Shown piece by piece: positions 1 to 8,812 of a stretch of DNA of 64,000 nt. The position numbers and the translations under genes are program-made. The first letter of the stretch is position 1. Every line of letters begins with the position of its first letter. The stretch spans positions 60,891-124,890 of the forward strand of contig VGDZ01000001.1 of the NCBI GenBank assembly GCA_016869515.1. Reading direction: 5' to 3'. Under the pieces are notes generated by a model, which was not told where the DNA came from, did not search any database, and was given only the letters and a program-made list of their open reading frames with translations. The DNA comes from Alphaproteobacteria bacterium. Its GTDB lineage: Bacteria > Pseudomonadota > Alphaproteobacteria > VGDZ01.

Positions 1-909
1 TTGGCGGTGATCTCCGGCACCCATGGCGGAGAGGGATTTTGCGGCTCGGGCGTCCAGATCGGGACGCTGCAGGAACGCCAATACGCCGCTCTGCCGAAGG
101 GCCTGGCGGTGGTGCTGGTACATGGCATCAACCCCTATGGCTTTGCGTGGCTGAGGCGCGTGACCGAGGACAATGTCGACTTGAACCGCAATTTCGTCGA
201 TTTCACCAAGCCGTTGCCGATCAATCAGGGTTACGAGGACTTGGTCGATTCGATCGTGCCGGCGGCTTGGACCGGTTCGACGCGGGAAGCGGCCGACAAG
301 CGGCTGGGCGAATATCACGCCAAGCACGGCCAGATGAAGTTCCAGGAGGCGCTGAGCGGCGGCCAGTATCGCCACCCCAAGGGCATCTTCTACGGCGGCT
401 CGGGACCGACCTGGTCGCGCCGCACCTTCGAGGCAATTCTCAAGAAGCACGCGGGACGGGGGCGGCGCTTCGCCATGATCGATTTTCATACCGGCCTAGG
501 GCCGTTCGGTTATGCCGAACTGATCTGCGCCGATTCGGTCGCCTCCGACGACTACAAGCGCACCCGAGATTGGTACGGCGAGTCGGTGACCTGTTTCGAC
601 GACGGTTCGACCAAGTCGGCGCCGATCAAGGGCCACAACATGCATGGCTGCAGGACCATCCTGCCGCAGGCGGAGGTGACGGCGATCGCGCCGGAATACG
701 GCACCTATCCGACTCCGGTAGTGCTGAATGCGCTGCGGGCCGATGCCTGGCTGGCGGCGCATGGCAACCGCCAAGGCCCGCAGGGACGCGAAATCGTGCA
801 GGCCATGCGGCGGGCATTCTTCCCCGACACGCCCGATTGGAATGAAATGGTCTGGTATCGCGGCCGTCAGGTCATTCGCCAGGCGATCAAGGGCCTGGGC
901 GGCGGCTGA
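1..909 (+). CDS. DUF2817 family protein, M14-like metallopeptidase fold (5' end cut by window)
   Basis: The reading frame is open at base 1 and probably continues upstream, so the N-terminus is missing; family members are usually about 350 residues and 302 are visible. The visible protein opens with a GTHGGEG motif (His and Glu in the position of zinc ligands of M14 carboxypeptidases), followed by DNVDLNRNF and later DFHTGLGPFG, which supplies another His. These motifs are typical of DUF2817, a family related to zinc carboxypeptidases whose substrate is not established. It ends one base before the stop of the convergent aldolase gene. The family call is good; the enzymatic role is inference. 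Confidence 0.82.
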   Translation: MAVISGTHGGEGFCGSGVQIGTLQERQYAALPKGLAVVLVHGINPYGFAWLRRVTEDNVDLNRNFVDFTKPLPINQGYEDLVDSIVPAAWTGSTREAADKRLGEYHAKHGQMKFQEALSGGQYRHPKGIFYGGSGPTWSRRTFEAILKKHAGRGRRFAMIDFHTGLGPFGYAELICADSVASDDYKRTRDWYGESVTCFDDGSTKSAPIKGHNMHGCRTILPQAEVTAIAPEYGTYPTPVVLNALRADAWLAAHGNRQGPQGREIVQAMRRAFFPDTPDWNEMVWYRGRQVIRQAIKGLGGG

Positions 910-1683
910 TCACTCGCGAAAGCTGGCGTCACGCGCTTCGACCCGCCTGACCAGGGCGGCGAAAGGCGTGCGCGCGCCGCCCAGCTTGGCGAAGGCCTGG
1001 GTGGCCTGGGCGTTGCGTTCGTGGACGGCGCGGTCGACCGGCCGGATCGGCCGGCCGGTCTGCATGTACTGCAGCTGAATCTCGCAGGCGCGTTGCAGGT
1101 TCCAATGCCGCATGAAGCACTCGGCGACGTTGCCGCCCATGGTCACCAGTCCGTGATTGCGCAGGATGAGATGGTTCTTGGTTCCCAGCGAGGCGACCAT
1201 GCGCGGCATTTCGCCGGTATCGACCGTGACGCCTTCGAAATTGTGATATGCCACTTCGCCGAAGATCTGGGAGGAATAGAAATTGTCGTGGTTGAGGCCT
1301 TCTTCCAGGCAGGCGATGGCGATCCCGGCGGTGGTGTGGGTATGCATGACGCATTTGGCGTCGGGTCGCGCGGCATGGATCGCCGAGTGGAGCGGGAAAC
1401 CCGCCGGATTGAACGGATAGTCGGCGGGACCGACGATTTTGCCCTCGAGGTCGATCTTGACCAGGTTCGATGCCTTCACCTCGCGATACCAAAGCCCATA
1501 GGGATTGATCAGGAAGTGATGCTCGGGCCCGGGCAGGCGCAGCGAAATGTGGTTGAAGATCAGTTCGGACCAGCCCATTTCGTCGACCACCCGATAGCAC
1601 GAAGCCAATTCGACTCGTAGATCCCATTCCTCCTGCGAGACATTGGGCCGATGGGGCGGTTGGCCCGCTGTTTTGGCGCTCAT
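910..1683 (-). CDS. Class II aldolase/adducin family protein
   Basis: A 257-residue protein with the class II aldolase fold. The zinc-binding HTH of MHTHTTAGIA lies near residue 118 and a further His is in RNHGLVTMG near residue 177; the region around PLHSAIHAARPDA precedes the first pair as expected. Such enzymes are Zn-dependent aldolases, decarboxylases or epimerases acting on small hydroxy acids or sugar phosphates, and the substrate cannot be read from sequence. Its ATG overlaps the stop of the TPR gene upstream (ATGA), so it is the last gene of a leftward operon with the TPR and HAD genes. Confidence 0.88.
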   Translation of the reverse strand: MSAKTAGQPPHRPNVSQEEWDLRVELASCYRVVDEMGWSELIFNHISLRLPGPEHHFLINPYGLWYREVKASNLVKIDLEGKIVGPADYPFNPAGFPLHSAIHAARPDAKCVMHTHTTAGIAIACLEEGLNHDNFYSSQIFGEVAYHNFEGVTVDTGEMPRMVASLGTKNHLILRNHGLVTMGGNVAECFMRHWNLQRACEIQLQYMQTGRPIRPVDRAVHERNAQATQAFAKLGGARTPFAALVRRVEARDASFRE

Positions 1684-2981
1684 GGCGATATCCTTCCCTG
1701 GTGCAGCATGCGATGCGCCACCGCCACTTTGGGGCGGGCGCGATGGCGTTCTTCCAAGACCGAGCGGACGGCGGCAGCCTGTCCGCCTTTCAGCGCGGCG
1801 GCAAGCCAGGTCTGCACGAACAGATCGCGCTGGGCATGGCTGCCGCCGATATCCTGCAAGCGCGCGATCGCCGGCGTCATGACGGCAAAGGCGCGCTCAA
1901 AACGCCCGCCGGCAAAATCGACGATACCCTGCGCCATCGGCAGCGCGACCTGGCGCCAAGCGCCGCCGGCCTGTTCGGCCTTGCGCTCCAGGCTAGCCGC
2001 CATCGCGGCACCGCTCGGTCGGCCCGACCGCAGCAGAGCGTAGAGATATTGCAGGTCGAGGAAGGCGAAAACGTGCTCGCCGACGCGCGCCTCGATGTGG
2101 TCGGCCAGATCCTGCCAGCGCGTGCCGACATCGATGCCGCGCAGTTCCATGCGCCACAGCATCGAGACCGCGCCGATCTGGTCCTGGCTGTAGGTTTTGT
2201 CGATGCCCCAGACATGGCGGTCGTAGATCTCGGTCACGCGGGCGTGCTCGTCGCGATCGAGATGGAACAGCGCCAGATGCCACCAATTGTGGGTGTACAT
2301 GAAGGAATTGCAGTCGTCCCATGTCGGTGCCAGGCCGCTCATCCAGGCGATGCCTTCGTCGACGCGACCTTGCGTTTCCATGACATGGGCGACGGCGTGA
2401 TGCGCCCAGGGATCGCGGCGATTCATCGCCACCGCCTGCCGCGCTGAATCCTCGGCCTCGGCCAGCCGATGGCATTGCTCGAGGCCGAAGGCGCGCATGC
2501 CGTGGACGTAGGGCAAGTCGCGATTGGCCGGAAGGATGGCATCGGCCACGGCCAGGATGCGTTCGGACTCGCCGCGATTGAAGGCGTGATATTGGGCGAT
2601 CTTGGCTGCGGTCAGGTCATGCGGCCAGCGCCTGACCAGATCGAACAACCGGCCGAAGGCGCGGTCGCCGTCGCCGTCATGCCAGGCCCCGATGCCGGCC
2701 AGGAATTGGCGCTCGCGTTCGGTCGCCCGTCCGACATTGTCGTCGGCGGTGCGAAGATAGGGTGCCGCGCGTCCTGGCCCGTCGCGGCTCTCGAGGAACA
2801 GGAACAAGGCCGCGGCGATGGCGTTGGCCAGCACGCTCGTGGGATCGGCCTCGACGCCCTTGAGGATGCAGGGCAGGTCCTTGCCGTATCCGAGAAACTG
2901 ATCGCGGAATCGATCGATGGCGGCAACCGTCTCCTTGGCATCGGTCGCCACCGTCAGGCCGAGACTGTCCTTGAGCGTCAT
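1680..2981 (-). CDS. Tetratricopeptide repeat protein, TTC38 family
   Basis: A 433-residue, probably cytoplasmic protein without signal peptide, built of helical TPR-like repeats. The central block GLEQCHRLAEAEDSARQA, then DPWAHHAVAHVMETQGR and THNWWHLALFHLD, is characteristic of the TTC38 family, which occurs in eukaryotes and many proteobacteria with no defined function. The gene overlaps its neighbours on both sides by 4 bases (ATGA) and is therefore translationally coupled to the HAD phosphatase upstream and the aldolase downstream. A scaffold role is only a guess. Confidence 0.82.
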   Translation of the reverse strand: MTLKDSLGLTVATDAKETVAAIDRFRDQFLGYGKDLPCILKGVEADPTSVLANAIAAALFLFLESRDGPGRAAPYLRTADDNVGRATERERQFLAGIGAWHDGDGDRAFGRLFDLVRRWPHDLTAAKIAQYHAFNRGESERILAVADAILPANRDLPYVHGMRAFGLEQCHRLAEAEDSARQAVAMNRRDPWAHHAVAHVMETQGRVDEGIAWMSGLAPTWDDCNSFMYTHNWWHLALFHLDRDEHARVTEIYDRHVWGIDKTYSQDQIGAVSMLWRMELRGIDVGTRWQDLADHIEARVGEHVFAFLDLQYLYALLRSGRPSGAAMAASLERKAEQAGGAWRQVALPMAQGIVDFAGGRFERAFAVMTPAIARLQDIGGSHAQRDLFVQTWLAAALKGGQAAAVRSVLEERHRARPKVAVAHRMLHQGRISP

Positions 2982-3781
2982 GCCCGATTCCTGGCCGCCA
3001 GCAGCGTGGCTGTCAATTCGACGAACCCGGCGCCCCCGCGCCCATCGGCGATCCAGGCCGGCAGCGCCTCCATGCGGTCGGCGAAGTCGCGCAGGTTGGC
3101 GACCCCGACCGCGTTCGGAAAGTGCCGGAACAGGGGCTCGTCATTGGGGGCATCGCCGACGAAGACCAGGCGTTCGCGCGCGGCATCGATGTCGATAGCG
3201 AATTGCTCGGCCATCAGGCGCCGGACCATGGTCAACTTGTCCCAATCTCCAAACCACGCGTTGACGTGAATCGAGCTGATCTTGGCGGCGGCGCCGGCGG
3301 CGCGGCAGATCTCGCGGATGCGATCGACCTCGCTTGTCGCCAGCGGCGGCACGTCCTCGCGGAAATCGATCGCCAGATCGGCCATGCGGCTGAACTGATC
3401 GGCGGCAATGGCCGCGCCGGGCACGCGCGCCAGTACTTCTTGCCCGAGGCGAGCCAGCCGCGCGCGGTCGCGGATCAACTGCTCTTCCGGAACTGCGTAG
3501 CGGCGGATCATCCGTTTGTCGCCGCGATCGTAGCGGAAATAGAGCGCGCCATTCTCTCCGACCACGGCGTCGACCGGCCAGAATCGGGCGATCATGTCGC
3601 ACCAGCCGGCAGGACGGCCGGTTATCGGGATCACCAAGAGGCCCGCGCCATGAAGCGCCTCCAGCGCCTGATAGCTGGCGGCCGGCAGGCGTCCGTCCTC
3701 GGTCAACGTATCGTCGATGTCGGTAAGCACGGCCCGAACTTCCCGCCGCGCCGCCAAGGGAAAATCGCACAATGGTTTCAT
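2978..3781 (-). CDS. HAD-superfamily (IIB type) phosphatase
   Basis: A 267-residue HAD hydrolase. Motif I is DIDDTLTEDG (nucleophile Asp and acid/base Asp), motif II the Thr in ITGRPAGW, motif III the Lys in WDKLTM, and motif IV GDAPNDEPLF with its metal-binding acidic residues. The cap lies between motifs II and III, as in the IIB group that includes trehalose-, sucrose- and mannosyl-phosphoglycerate phosphatases. I chose the ATG at 3781; a GTG three codons upstream is possible. It is the first gene of the operon and diverges from nudC. The substrate is probably a phosphorylated sugar or polyol, but this is not shown by the sequence. Confidence 0.85.
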   Translation of the reverse strand: MKPLCDFPLAARREVRAVLTDIDDTLTEDGRLPAASYQALEALHGAGLLVIPITGRPAGWCDMIARFWPVDAVVGENGALYFRYDRGDKRMIRRYAVPEEQLIRDRARLARLGQEVLARVPGAAIAADQFSRMADLAIDFREDVPPLATSEVDRIREICRAAGAAAKISSIHVNAWFGDWDKLTMVRRLMAEQFAIDIDAARERLVFVGDAPNDEPLFRHFPNAVGVANLRDFADRMEALPAWIADGRGGAGFVELTATLLAARNRA

Positions 3782-3828
3782 GGCGGGCACTTTACCGCGA
3801 CTGCGGCCGCATGCCAGTGTCGCCGGTC

Positions 3829-4734
3829 ATGGAACCGATCTATACCTTTGCCGGCAGCCCGATCGACCGCGCCGGCCAGTACCGTGGCGACGCCGCCTGG
3901 ATGGATGCGCGGCGAACCGATCCGGCCAGCCGCATCCTGTGCCTCAACGATCTCAAGGCGCCGATCGACCTCAACGGATCACCCAGGCTGGCTTGGCGCG
4001 ATTCCGGGGCCTCTGTCCCGAGCGATGCGCTTTTTCTCGGATTGATCGAGGGCGTGGCCCATTTCGCGGCCGACGTCACCGCGCCCGACGCCGACGCCGG
4101 ACCGGGCTGCAAGTGGATCGACGTGCGCTCGATCGCGCCTTCGATCGCAGCCGGCGAGGCGGCCATTCTCGCCCAGGCGCGCTCGATGCTGGACTGGCAT
4201 GCGCGGCATCGTTTCTGCGCGGTCTGCGGCCGCCCGAGCCGCGTCGAGTCCGCCGGCTGGAGCCGACGCTGCGGCGATGCCGGCTGCAATGCCCAGCATT
4301 TTCCGCGCACCGATCCGGTCACGATCATGATGGTGGTGCAGGGCGATCGCTGCCTGCTCGGGCGCCAACCGCGTTTTCCGCCCGGCAACTATTCGGCGCT
4401 GGCAGGGTTCGTCGAACCGGGCGAGACTATCGAGGAAGCGGTGCGTCGCGAGGTGCTGGAAGAGGCCGGACTCAAGGTCGGGCGCGTGCTCTATCACGCC
4501 TCGCAGCCCTGGCCGTTTCCGTCCTCGCTGATGATCGGCTGTCATGCCGAGGCACTAAGCAGCGACATCGTCATCGACCCCGACGAACTCGAGGATGCGC
4601 GTTGGTTCAGCCGCGTCGAGGCGCGCGCCATGCTGACCCGCGCCGGCACGCCCGAGGCGCCGCGCCTGCCGCCGCCGCTGGCCATCGCCCATCAGCTCGC
4701 CAAGGCCTGGATCGAGGGTCGCACGGCGCTGTGA
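3829..4734 (+). CDS. nudC: NADH pyrophosphatase / NAD-cap hydrolase NudC
   Basis: A 301-residue Nudix hydrolase splitting NAD(H) to NMN(H) and AMP and, in the known family, removing NAD caps from RNA. A zinc ribbon with CAVCG and a second Cys pair in CGDAGC precedes the Nudix box GFVEPGETIEEAVRREVLEE. The NudC-specific signature SQPWPFPSSLMIG follows it. The start is uncertain: ATG codons in frame occur at 3772, 3811 and 3829; I take 3829 because the conserved MEPIYTFAGSPIDR begins there. Its TGA directly abuts the stop of the convergent AtuA-domain gene. Confidence 0.93.
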   Translation: MEPIYTFAGSPIDRAGQYRGDAAWMDARRTDPASRILCLNDLKAPIDLNGSPRLAWRDSGASVPSDALFLGLIEGVAHFAADVTAPDADAGPGCKWIDVRSIAPSIAAGEAAILAQARSMLDWHARHRFCAVCGRPSRVESAGWSRRCGDAGCNAQHFPRTDPVTIMMVVQGDRCLLGRQPRFPPGNYSALAGFVEPGETIEEAVRREVLEEAGLKVGRVLYHASQPWPFPSSLMIGCHAEALSSDIVIDPDELEDARWFSRVEARAMLTRAGTPEAPRLPPPLAIAHQLAKAWIEGRTAL

Positions 4735-5055
4735 TCAGTCGATTTCGACGGTCAACCCCAGCACCAGAAACGAAAACGACTTGCCGTGAGAATCGAGGTT
4801 GAGCGAGGCGTTAACGCCGCCTTCCAGCGCGCGGTCGGCGACGATGTTGAGGCCGCAAAGATGGTCCAGCGCATGGACCGCTATCTCGCCCAGCATCAGC
4901 CGCGGAAATTCGGACTTGAGCCGCTCGGGCGTGATCTGGGCCTTGACCGCGTGGTAATGCCTCGGGTCCTCGACCCATAGCGAAATATTGGAGCGATCGC
5001 CCTTGTCGCCGGCGCGGGCATGGGCGATCTCGCGCAACGGCACGCAGCGGCTCAC
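4735..5055 (-). CDS. AtuA-associated C-terminal domain protein (separate gene)
   Basis: A 106-residue protein corresponding to the small C-terminal ferredoxin-fold-like domain of long AtuA proteins; the opening REIAHARAGDKGDRSNISLW is the recognisable signature. It starts with GTG at 5055, which overlaps the TGA of the upstream AtuA core gene (GTGA), so the two are translationally coupled and almost certainly act together. In other bacteria the two parts are one polypeptide. Function is presumably in acyclic-terpene or branched acyl catabolism with AtuA; no catalytic motif can be assigned. Confidence 0.8.
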   Translation of the reverse strand: MSRCVPLREIAHARAGDKGDRSNISLWVEDPRHYHAVKAQITPERLKSEFPRLMLGEIAVHALDHLCGLNIVADRALEGGVNASLNLDSHGKSFSFLVLGLTVEID

Positions 5056-6350
5056 AGCCAGTGCACCCGTGTCGGCACCAGGCCGCGATCGAGAAAGCGG
5101 GTCTCGGTGGTGACACTCGGATCGATGCGACCGCGATAGCCGCCGCCACCGGCCGGTCCGCAAGTCAACAGCGATTCGACTTCCCACAGCAGCGCCTCGG
5201 CCATGGCGCGGTCGCCCGTCCGCAGCGCGCAGCGCAGCCTCGCGTCCGTGGCCAAATCGACATCGCCCCTTCGATCCGCCGTGGCAAGCAGCGAGGCGAC
5301 GCCGATCAGATCGATCCGCACCGCATCGTTGAATCCCTGTACCCCGGCCATGCGCTGCTTGACGACGGCGCCGGCCAATTCCGCCCTGCGGCCCGCGCCC
5401 GGGCCGGCATAGGACACCTCGGCTTCCGCCAAATAACCGCCGTCCATGGCGACCGTGACCTTGAGGTTATCGGGTCGTTTTCGGCCGCCGGCTCCGGCCA
5501 ACCGAACCCGATCGGCCCCGGTCGCGGCGATGCTTACTTTCGAGAAGTCCGCCGTGACGTCGGGCGTGAGGTAGGCCGTCGGGTCGTGAACTTCGTAGAG
5601 CAGTTGCTCCTTCACCGTGCGGACAGAAACCTCGCCGCCGGTGCGATCCAGCTTGGTGATGGTGGCGTCGCCGTCGGCCGAGACTTCGGCGATCGGAAAT
5701 CCGACATGGGCGAGGTCGGGCACGTCCTTGCGGCCGGGATCGGCGAAATAGCCGCCGGTGATTTGTGCGGCGCATTCCATCAGATGCCCGACCAGCGTGC
5801 CGCGTCCGAGCAGGGGCCAATCGTCCGCGCGCCATCCGAAATGCATCATCAGTGGGGCAAGAAACAGCGACGGATCGGCGACCCGACCGGCAACGATCAC
5901 ATCGGCGCCTTCGGCCAAGGCCGGCATCAAGGCGTCGGCGCCGATATAGGCATTGGCGCCGACCATCCCGCCCGACATCTCGATGCGGTCGGTGACGTCG
6001 TCGCCTTCGATCCAGGCGACACGCAGTTTTGACAGCCCTAGCGCATCGGCGACGGCGCGGGTCTTGGCGGCGGCCGCGCGCGGATTGGCCGCGCCCATGT
6101 TGGTGATCAGCTTGGTGCCGTGGCGCGCGCAAAGCGGAAGCATGACCTTCATCCGGCGTTCGAGCCAGGGATTGAAACCCAAGGCCGGATCGCGCCGGCG
6201 ATCCCGGTGCGCGAACGCCAAGGTGCGTTCGCCGACGCATTCGAACACGATCGCATCCAGCCGCCCGCGTTCGACCAGGTCCGCCGCCGGGTCGAGGCGG
6301 TCGGCGGAAAAGCCGGCGCCGGTACCGATGCGGTAGAGGCGATCGCGCAT
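5052..6350 (-). CDS. AtuA family protein (acyclic terpene utilisation type)
   Basis: A 432-residue protein recognisable as the AtuA core: IGTGAGFSADRLDPA at the start, ITNMGAANPRAAA near residue 83, and IVAGRVADPSLFLAP near residue 150. AtuA was found in citronellol/geraniol degradation, but the family is widespread and biochemically undefined. The C-terminal domain is the next, overlapping gene. It diverges from the acyl-CoA operon starting at 6431, which would fit a role in degradation of a branched carboxylic acid, though no terpene-specific genes (atuC, atuF) are present. Confidence 0.87.
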   Translation of the reverse strand: MRDRLYRIGTGAGFSADRLDPAADLVERGRLDAIVFECVGERTLAFAHRDRRRDPALGFNPWLERRMKVMLPLCARHGTKLITNMGAANPRAAAAKTRAVADALGLSKLRVAWIEGDDVTDRIEMSGGMVGANAYIGADALMPALAEGADVIVAGRVADPSLFLAPLMMHFGWRADDWPLLGRGTLVGHLMECAAQITGGYFADPGRKDVPDLAHVGFPIAEVSADGDATITKLDRTGGEVSVRTVKEQLLYEVHDPTAYLTPDVTADFSKVSIAATGADRVRLAGAGGRKRPDNLKVTVAMDGGYLAEAEVSYAGPGAGRRAELAGAVVKQRMAGVQGFNDAVRIDLIGVASLLATADRRGDVDLATDARLRCALRTGDRAMAEALLWEVESLLTCGPAGGGGYRGRIDPSVTTETRFLDRGLVPTRVHWL

Positions 6351-6430
6351 TTCCGCAGCCTAGCATTGCGGCCATGGCTGGCAATGCGGGTTGCGCCTCG
6401 AATCCGGTCGGCGCAGACTGCGCCGCCGCC

Positions 6431-7636
6431 ATGCCGTCGCCGAATCGTCGCTTCGCCTATTCGCTGGTCGCATTGTGCTTCCTCCTGGCGGCGGTTTCCC
6501 GCGGCCTGTTGGACAGTTTCGGTGCCTTCGTGTTGCCGCTGGGCGATGCCTTCGGCTGGGAGCGCAGCGAGATCACCTTGATCTATGGCTGCGGCATGCT
6601 GGCCGTGGGCATGTCGGGCCCGTTGGTCGGGTTGCTGCACGACCGTTTCGGGCCGGGCTGGACCATGGCGGCAGGAGCGGCGGCCAGCGGATGCGGCATG
6701 TTCCTGGCCGCGATCGGTTCCGTCCCCTGGCATTATCAGCTTGGACTTGGATTGCTGTGCGGCTTCGGCACGGCGGCGATGGGGGCGGTGACTCAGGCCG
6801 CCATGCTGTCGCGCTGGTTTCGGGCCGATCTCAATTCCGCGCTGGCGATAAGCTATTCCGGCAACGGCATCGGCCCGATGCTGAGCCTGCCGCTGGCCCA
6901 GGCCCTGATCTTGGCGCTGGGTTTCAGGCCGGCTTTCGGCGCGTTGGCGACCATGGCGCTGGTGCCGTTGGTGATTCTCGCTTTCCTGCCTTGGCGTCGA
7001 ATCAGGTCCGGCGATCCGAGCCTGGCCGAAACGCAGGCGAGTGCCGGCAACGGAATGACGCTGTCCCAAGCCTTGCGCGATTCCGTGTTCTGGAGCTTGG
7101 TGTGGTCCTTCTGCCTGACTTCGGTCGGCATCTACGCGCTGACGCCGCAGGTGGTGGCGTTCCTGATCGAGCGCGGCTACCCGCCGCTGGCGGCGGCGTC
7201 GGCCTATGGCTTGGCGGCCATGCTGGTTCCGGTCGGCATGATCGGCGTCGGCCGGCTGTCGGATCGCGGCGGCAGGCGCCTGGCGGTCAGCGTCAGCTAC
7301 GGCTTGTCGATTGGCGGTGCGGCATTGCTCTCGCGTGTCACGGATACGGGCGACGATCTGCTGGTGGGCGCGTTCATCCTGTGCTTCGGCCTGACCATGG
7401 GTTCGCGCGGGCCGGTCATCTCGACCCTGGTCGCGCGGCGCTTCGCGGGTTCCAATCTTGGCCGCATCTATGGCAGCATCACCATCGGCATGGGCGCGGG
7501 CGGCGCGCTCGGCGCCTGGAGCGGCGGAATGTTGTTCGACCTGACCGGCGGTTATGGCGCGATCTTCGTGCTCTCGATTTCGGCCATGGCGGCGGGCTAT
7601 GTGCCGTTCCTGTGGCTGACCCGGGAGCCCGAGTGA
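6431..7636 (+). CDS. MFS transporter (monocarboxylate/OFA-like)
   Basis: A 401-residue polytopic inner-membrane protein with about twelve hydrophobic helices. The loop between helices 2 and 3 reads GLLHDRFGPG, the usual MFS signature region, and a second symmetrical loop GRLSDRGGRR lies in the C-half. I start at the ATG at 6431; an in-frame ATG at 6374 would add 19 non-hydrophobic residues. Its stop shares one base with the start of the acyl-CoA dehydrogenase (TGATG). By context it imports the carboxylic acid degraded by the following enzymes; the substrate is not determined. Confidence 0.87.
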   Translation: MPSPNRRFAYSLVALCFLLAAVSRGLLDSFGAFVLPLGDAFGWERSEITLIYGCGMLAVGMSGPLVGLLHDRFGPGWTMAAGAAASGCGMFLAAIGSVPWHYQLGLGLLCGFGTAAMGAVTQAAMLSRWFRADLNSALAISYSGNGIGPMLSLPLAQALILALGFRPAFGALATMALVPLVILAFLPWRRIRSGDPSLAETQASAGNGMTLSQALRDSVFWSLVWSFCLTSVGIYALTPQVVAFLIERGYPPLAAASAYGLAAMLVPVGMIGVGRLSDRGGRRLAVSVSYGLSIGGAALLSRVTDTGDDLLVGAFILCFGLTMGSRGPVISTLVARRFAGSNLGRIYGSITIGMGAGGALGAWSGGMLFDLTGGYGAIFVLSISAMAAGYVPFLWLTREPE

Positions 7637-8802
7637 TGGAGTTCGGATTCACCCCCGAGCAGCGCGAAATCCGTCGCCAGGTCGAGCATCTCTGCCAGAA
7701 ATACGACTTGGCCTATTGGCGCAAGCGCGACGACACCGGTACCTTCCCCAACGATTTCGTGGCCGATTTGGCCGCCGGCGGCTGGCTCGGCATCGCCATG
7801 CCGGTCGAATTCGGCGGCCAGGGCCTGGGCGTCACCGAAGCCGCGCTGATGATGCAGGCCATCGCCGAATCCGGCGCCGCCATGTCCGGCGTCTCGGCGG
7901 TGCACATCAACATCTTCGGGCCCAACCCGATCGTGGTCTACGGCACGCCCGAACAAAAGCGCCGCTTTCTGCCGCCCCTGATCGCGGGCAAGGAACGCTG
8001 CTGTTTCGGCGTGACCGAGCCGGATGCCGGCCTGGATACCAGCCACATCAAGACCCGTGCCGTGCGCGAGGGCAATCGCTATCGCATCGACGGCCGCAAG
8101 ATGTGGACCTCGACCGCGCAAAGCGCCCACAAGATCCTGTTGCTGGCGCGCACCACCCCGCTCGAGGCCTGCGCCCGGCCGTTCGACGGCATCTCGCTGT
8201 TCTACACCGATCTCGATCGCAAGCATGTCGAGGTGCGCGAGATCGACAAGATGGGACGCGCCGCGGTCGATTCCAACGCGCTGTTCATCGACGGGCTGCC
8301 GGTGCCGGTCGAGGACCGCATCGGCGAGGAAGGCAAGGGGTTCCAGTATCTGCTGCACGGTCTCAATCCTGAACGCGTCCTGATCGGCGCGGAAGCGGTC
8401 GGCATCGGACGCGCCGCGGTCAAGCGCGCCGCCGACTATGCCAAGGAACGCGTGGTGTTCGGCCGCCCGATCGGCCAGAACCAGTCGATCCAGCATCCGC
8501 TGGCGGAAAGCTGGATGGAACTGGAGGCGGCCGATCTGATGGTGTTCAAGGGCGCCTGGCTTTACGATTCCGGCCAGCCCTGCGGGGTCGAGGCCAACGC
8601 CGCCAAATATCTCGGCGCCGAGGCGGCGTTCAAGGCCTGCACCCGCGCGGTGATGACCCATGGCGGCTACGGCTACGCCAAGGAGTTTCATGTCGAGCGC
8701 TTCCTGCGCGAAGTGCTGATCGCGCGCATCGCCCCGATCAGCCCGCAGATGATCCTGAATTTCGTCGCCGAGCGCGCGCTCGGCCTGCCCAAATCCTATT
8801 GA
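7636..8802 (+). CDS. Acyl-CoA dehydrogenase
   Basis: A 388-residue FAD-dependent acyl-CoA dehydrogenase. Landmarks are FGVTEPDAGLDTSHIKT (FAD contact region, about residue 125), RKMWTSTAQSAHKILLLA, and GGYGYAKEFHVERFLRE near the C-terminus, ending LGLPKSY. At the place where many members have the catalytic Glu in a YEGT motif this protein has IAPIS, as do other members ending in LGLPKSY, so the base must lie elsewhere. It is the second gene of the acyl-CoA operon and would oxidise the CoA ester made by the CaiB-type transferase. Confidence 0.92.
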   Translation: MEFGFTPEQREIRRQVEHLCQKYDLAYWRKRDDTGTFPNDFVADLAAGGWLGIAMPVEFGGQGLGVTEAALMMQAIAESGAAMSGVSAVHINIFGPNPIVVYGTPEQKRRFLPPLIAGKERCCFGVTEPDAGLDTSHIKTRAVREGNRYRIDGRKMWTSTAQSAHKILLLARTTPLEACARPFDGISLFYTDLDRKHVEVREIDKMGRAAVDSNALFIDGLPVPVEDRIGEEGKGFQYLLHGLNPERVLIGAEAVGIGRAAVKRAADYAKERVVFGRPIGQNQSIQHPLAESWMELEAADLMVFKGAWLYDSGQPCGVEANAAKYLGAEAAFKACTRAVMTHGGYGYAKEFHVERFLREVLIARIAPISPQMILNFVAERALGLPKSY

Positions 8803-8812
8803 GGCCACGACC

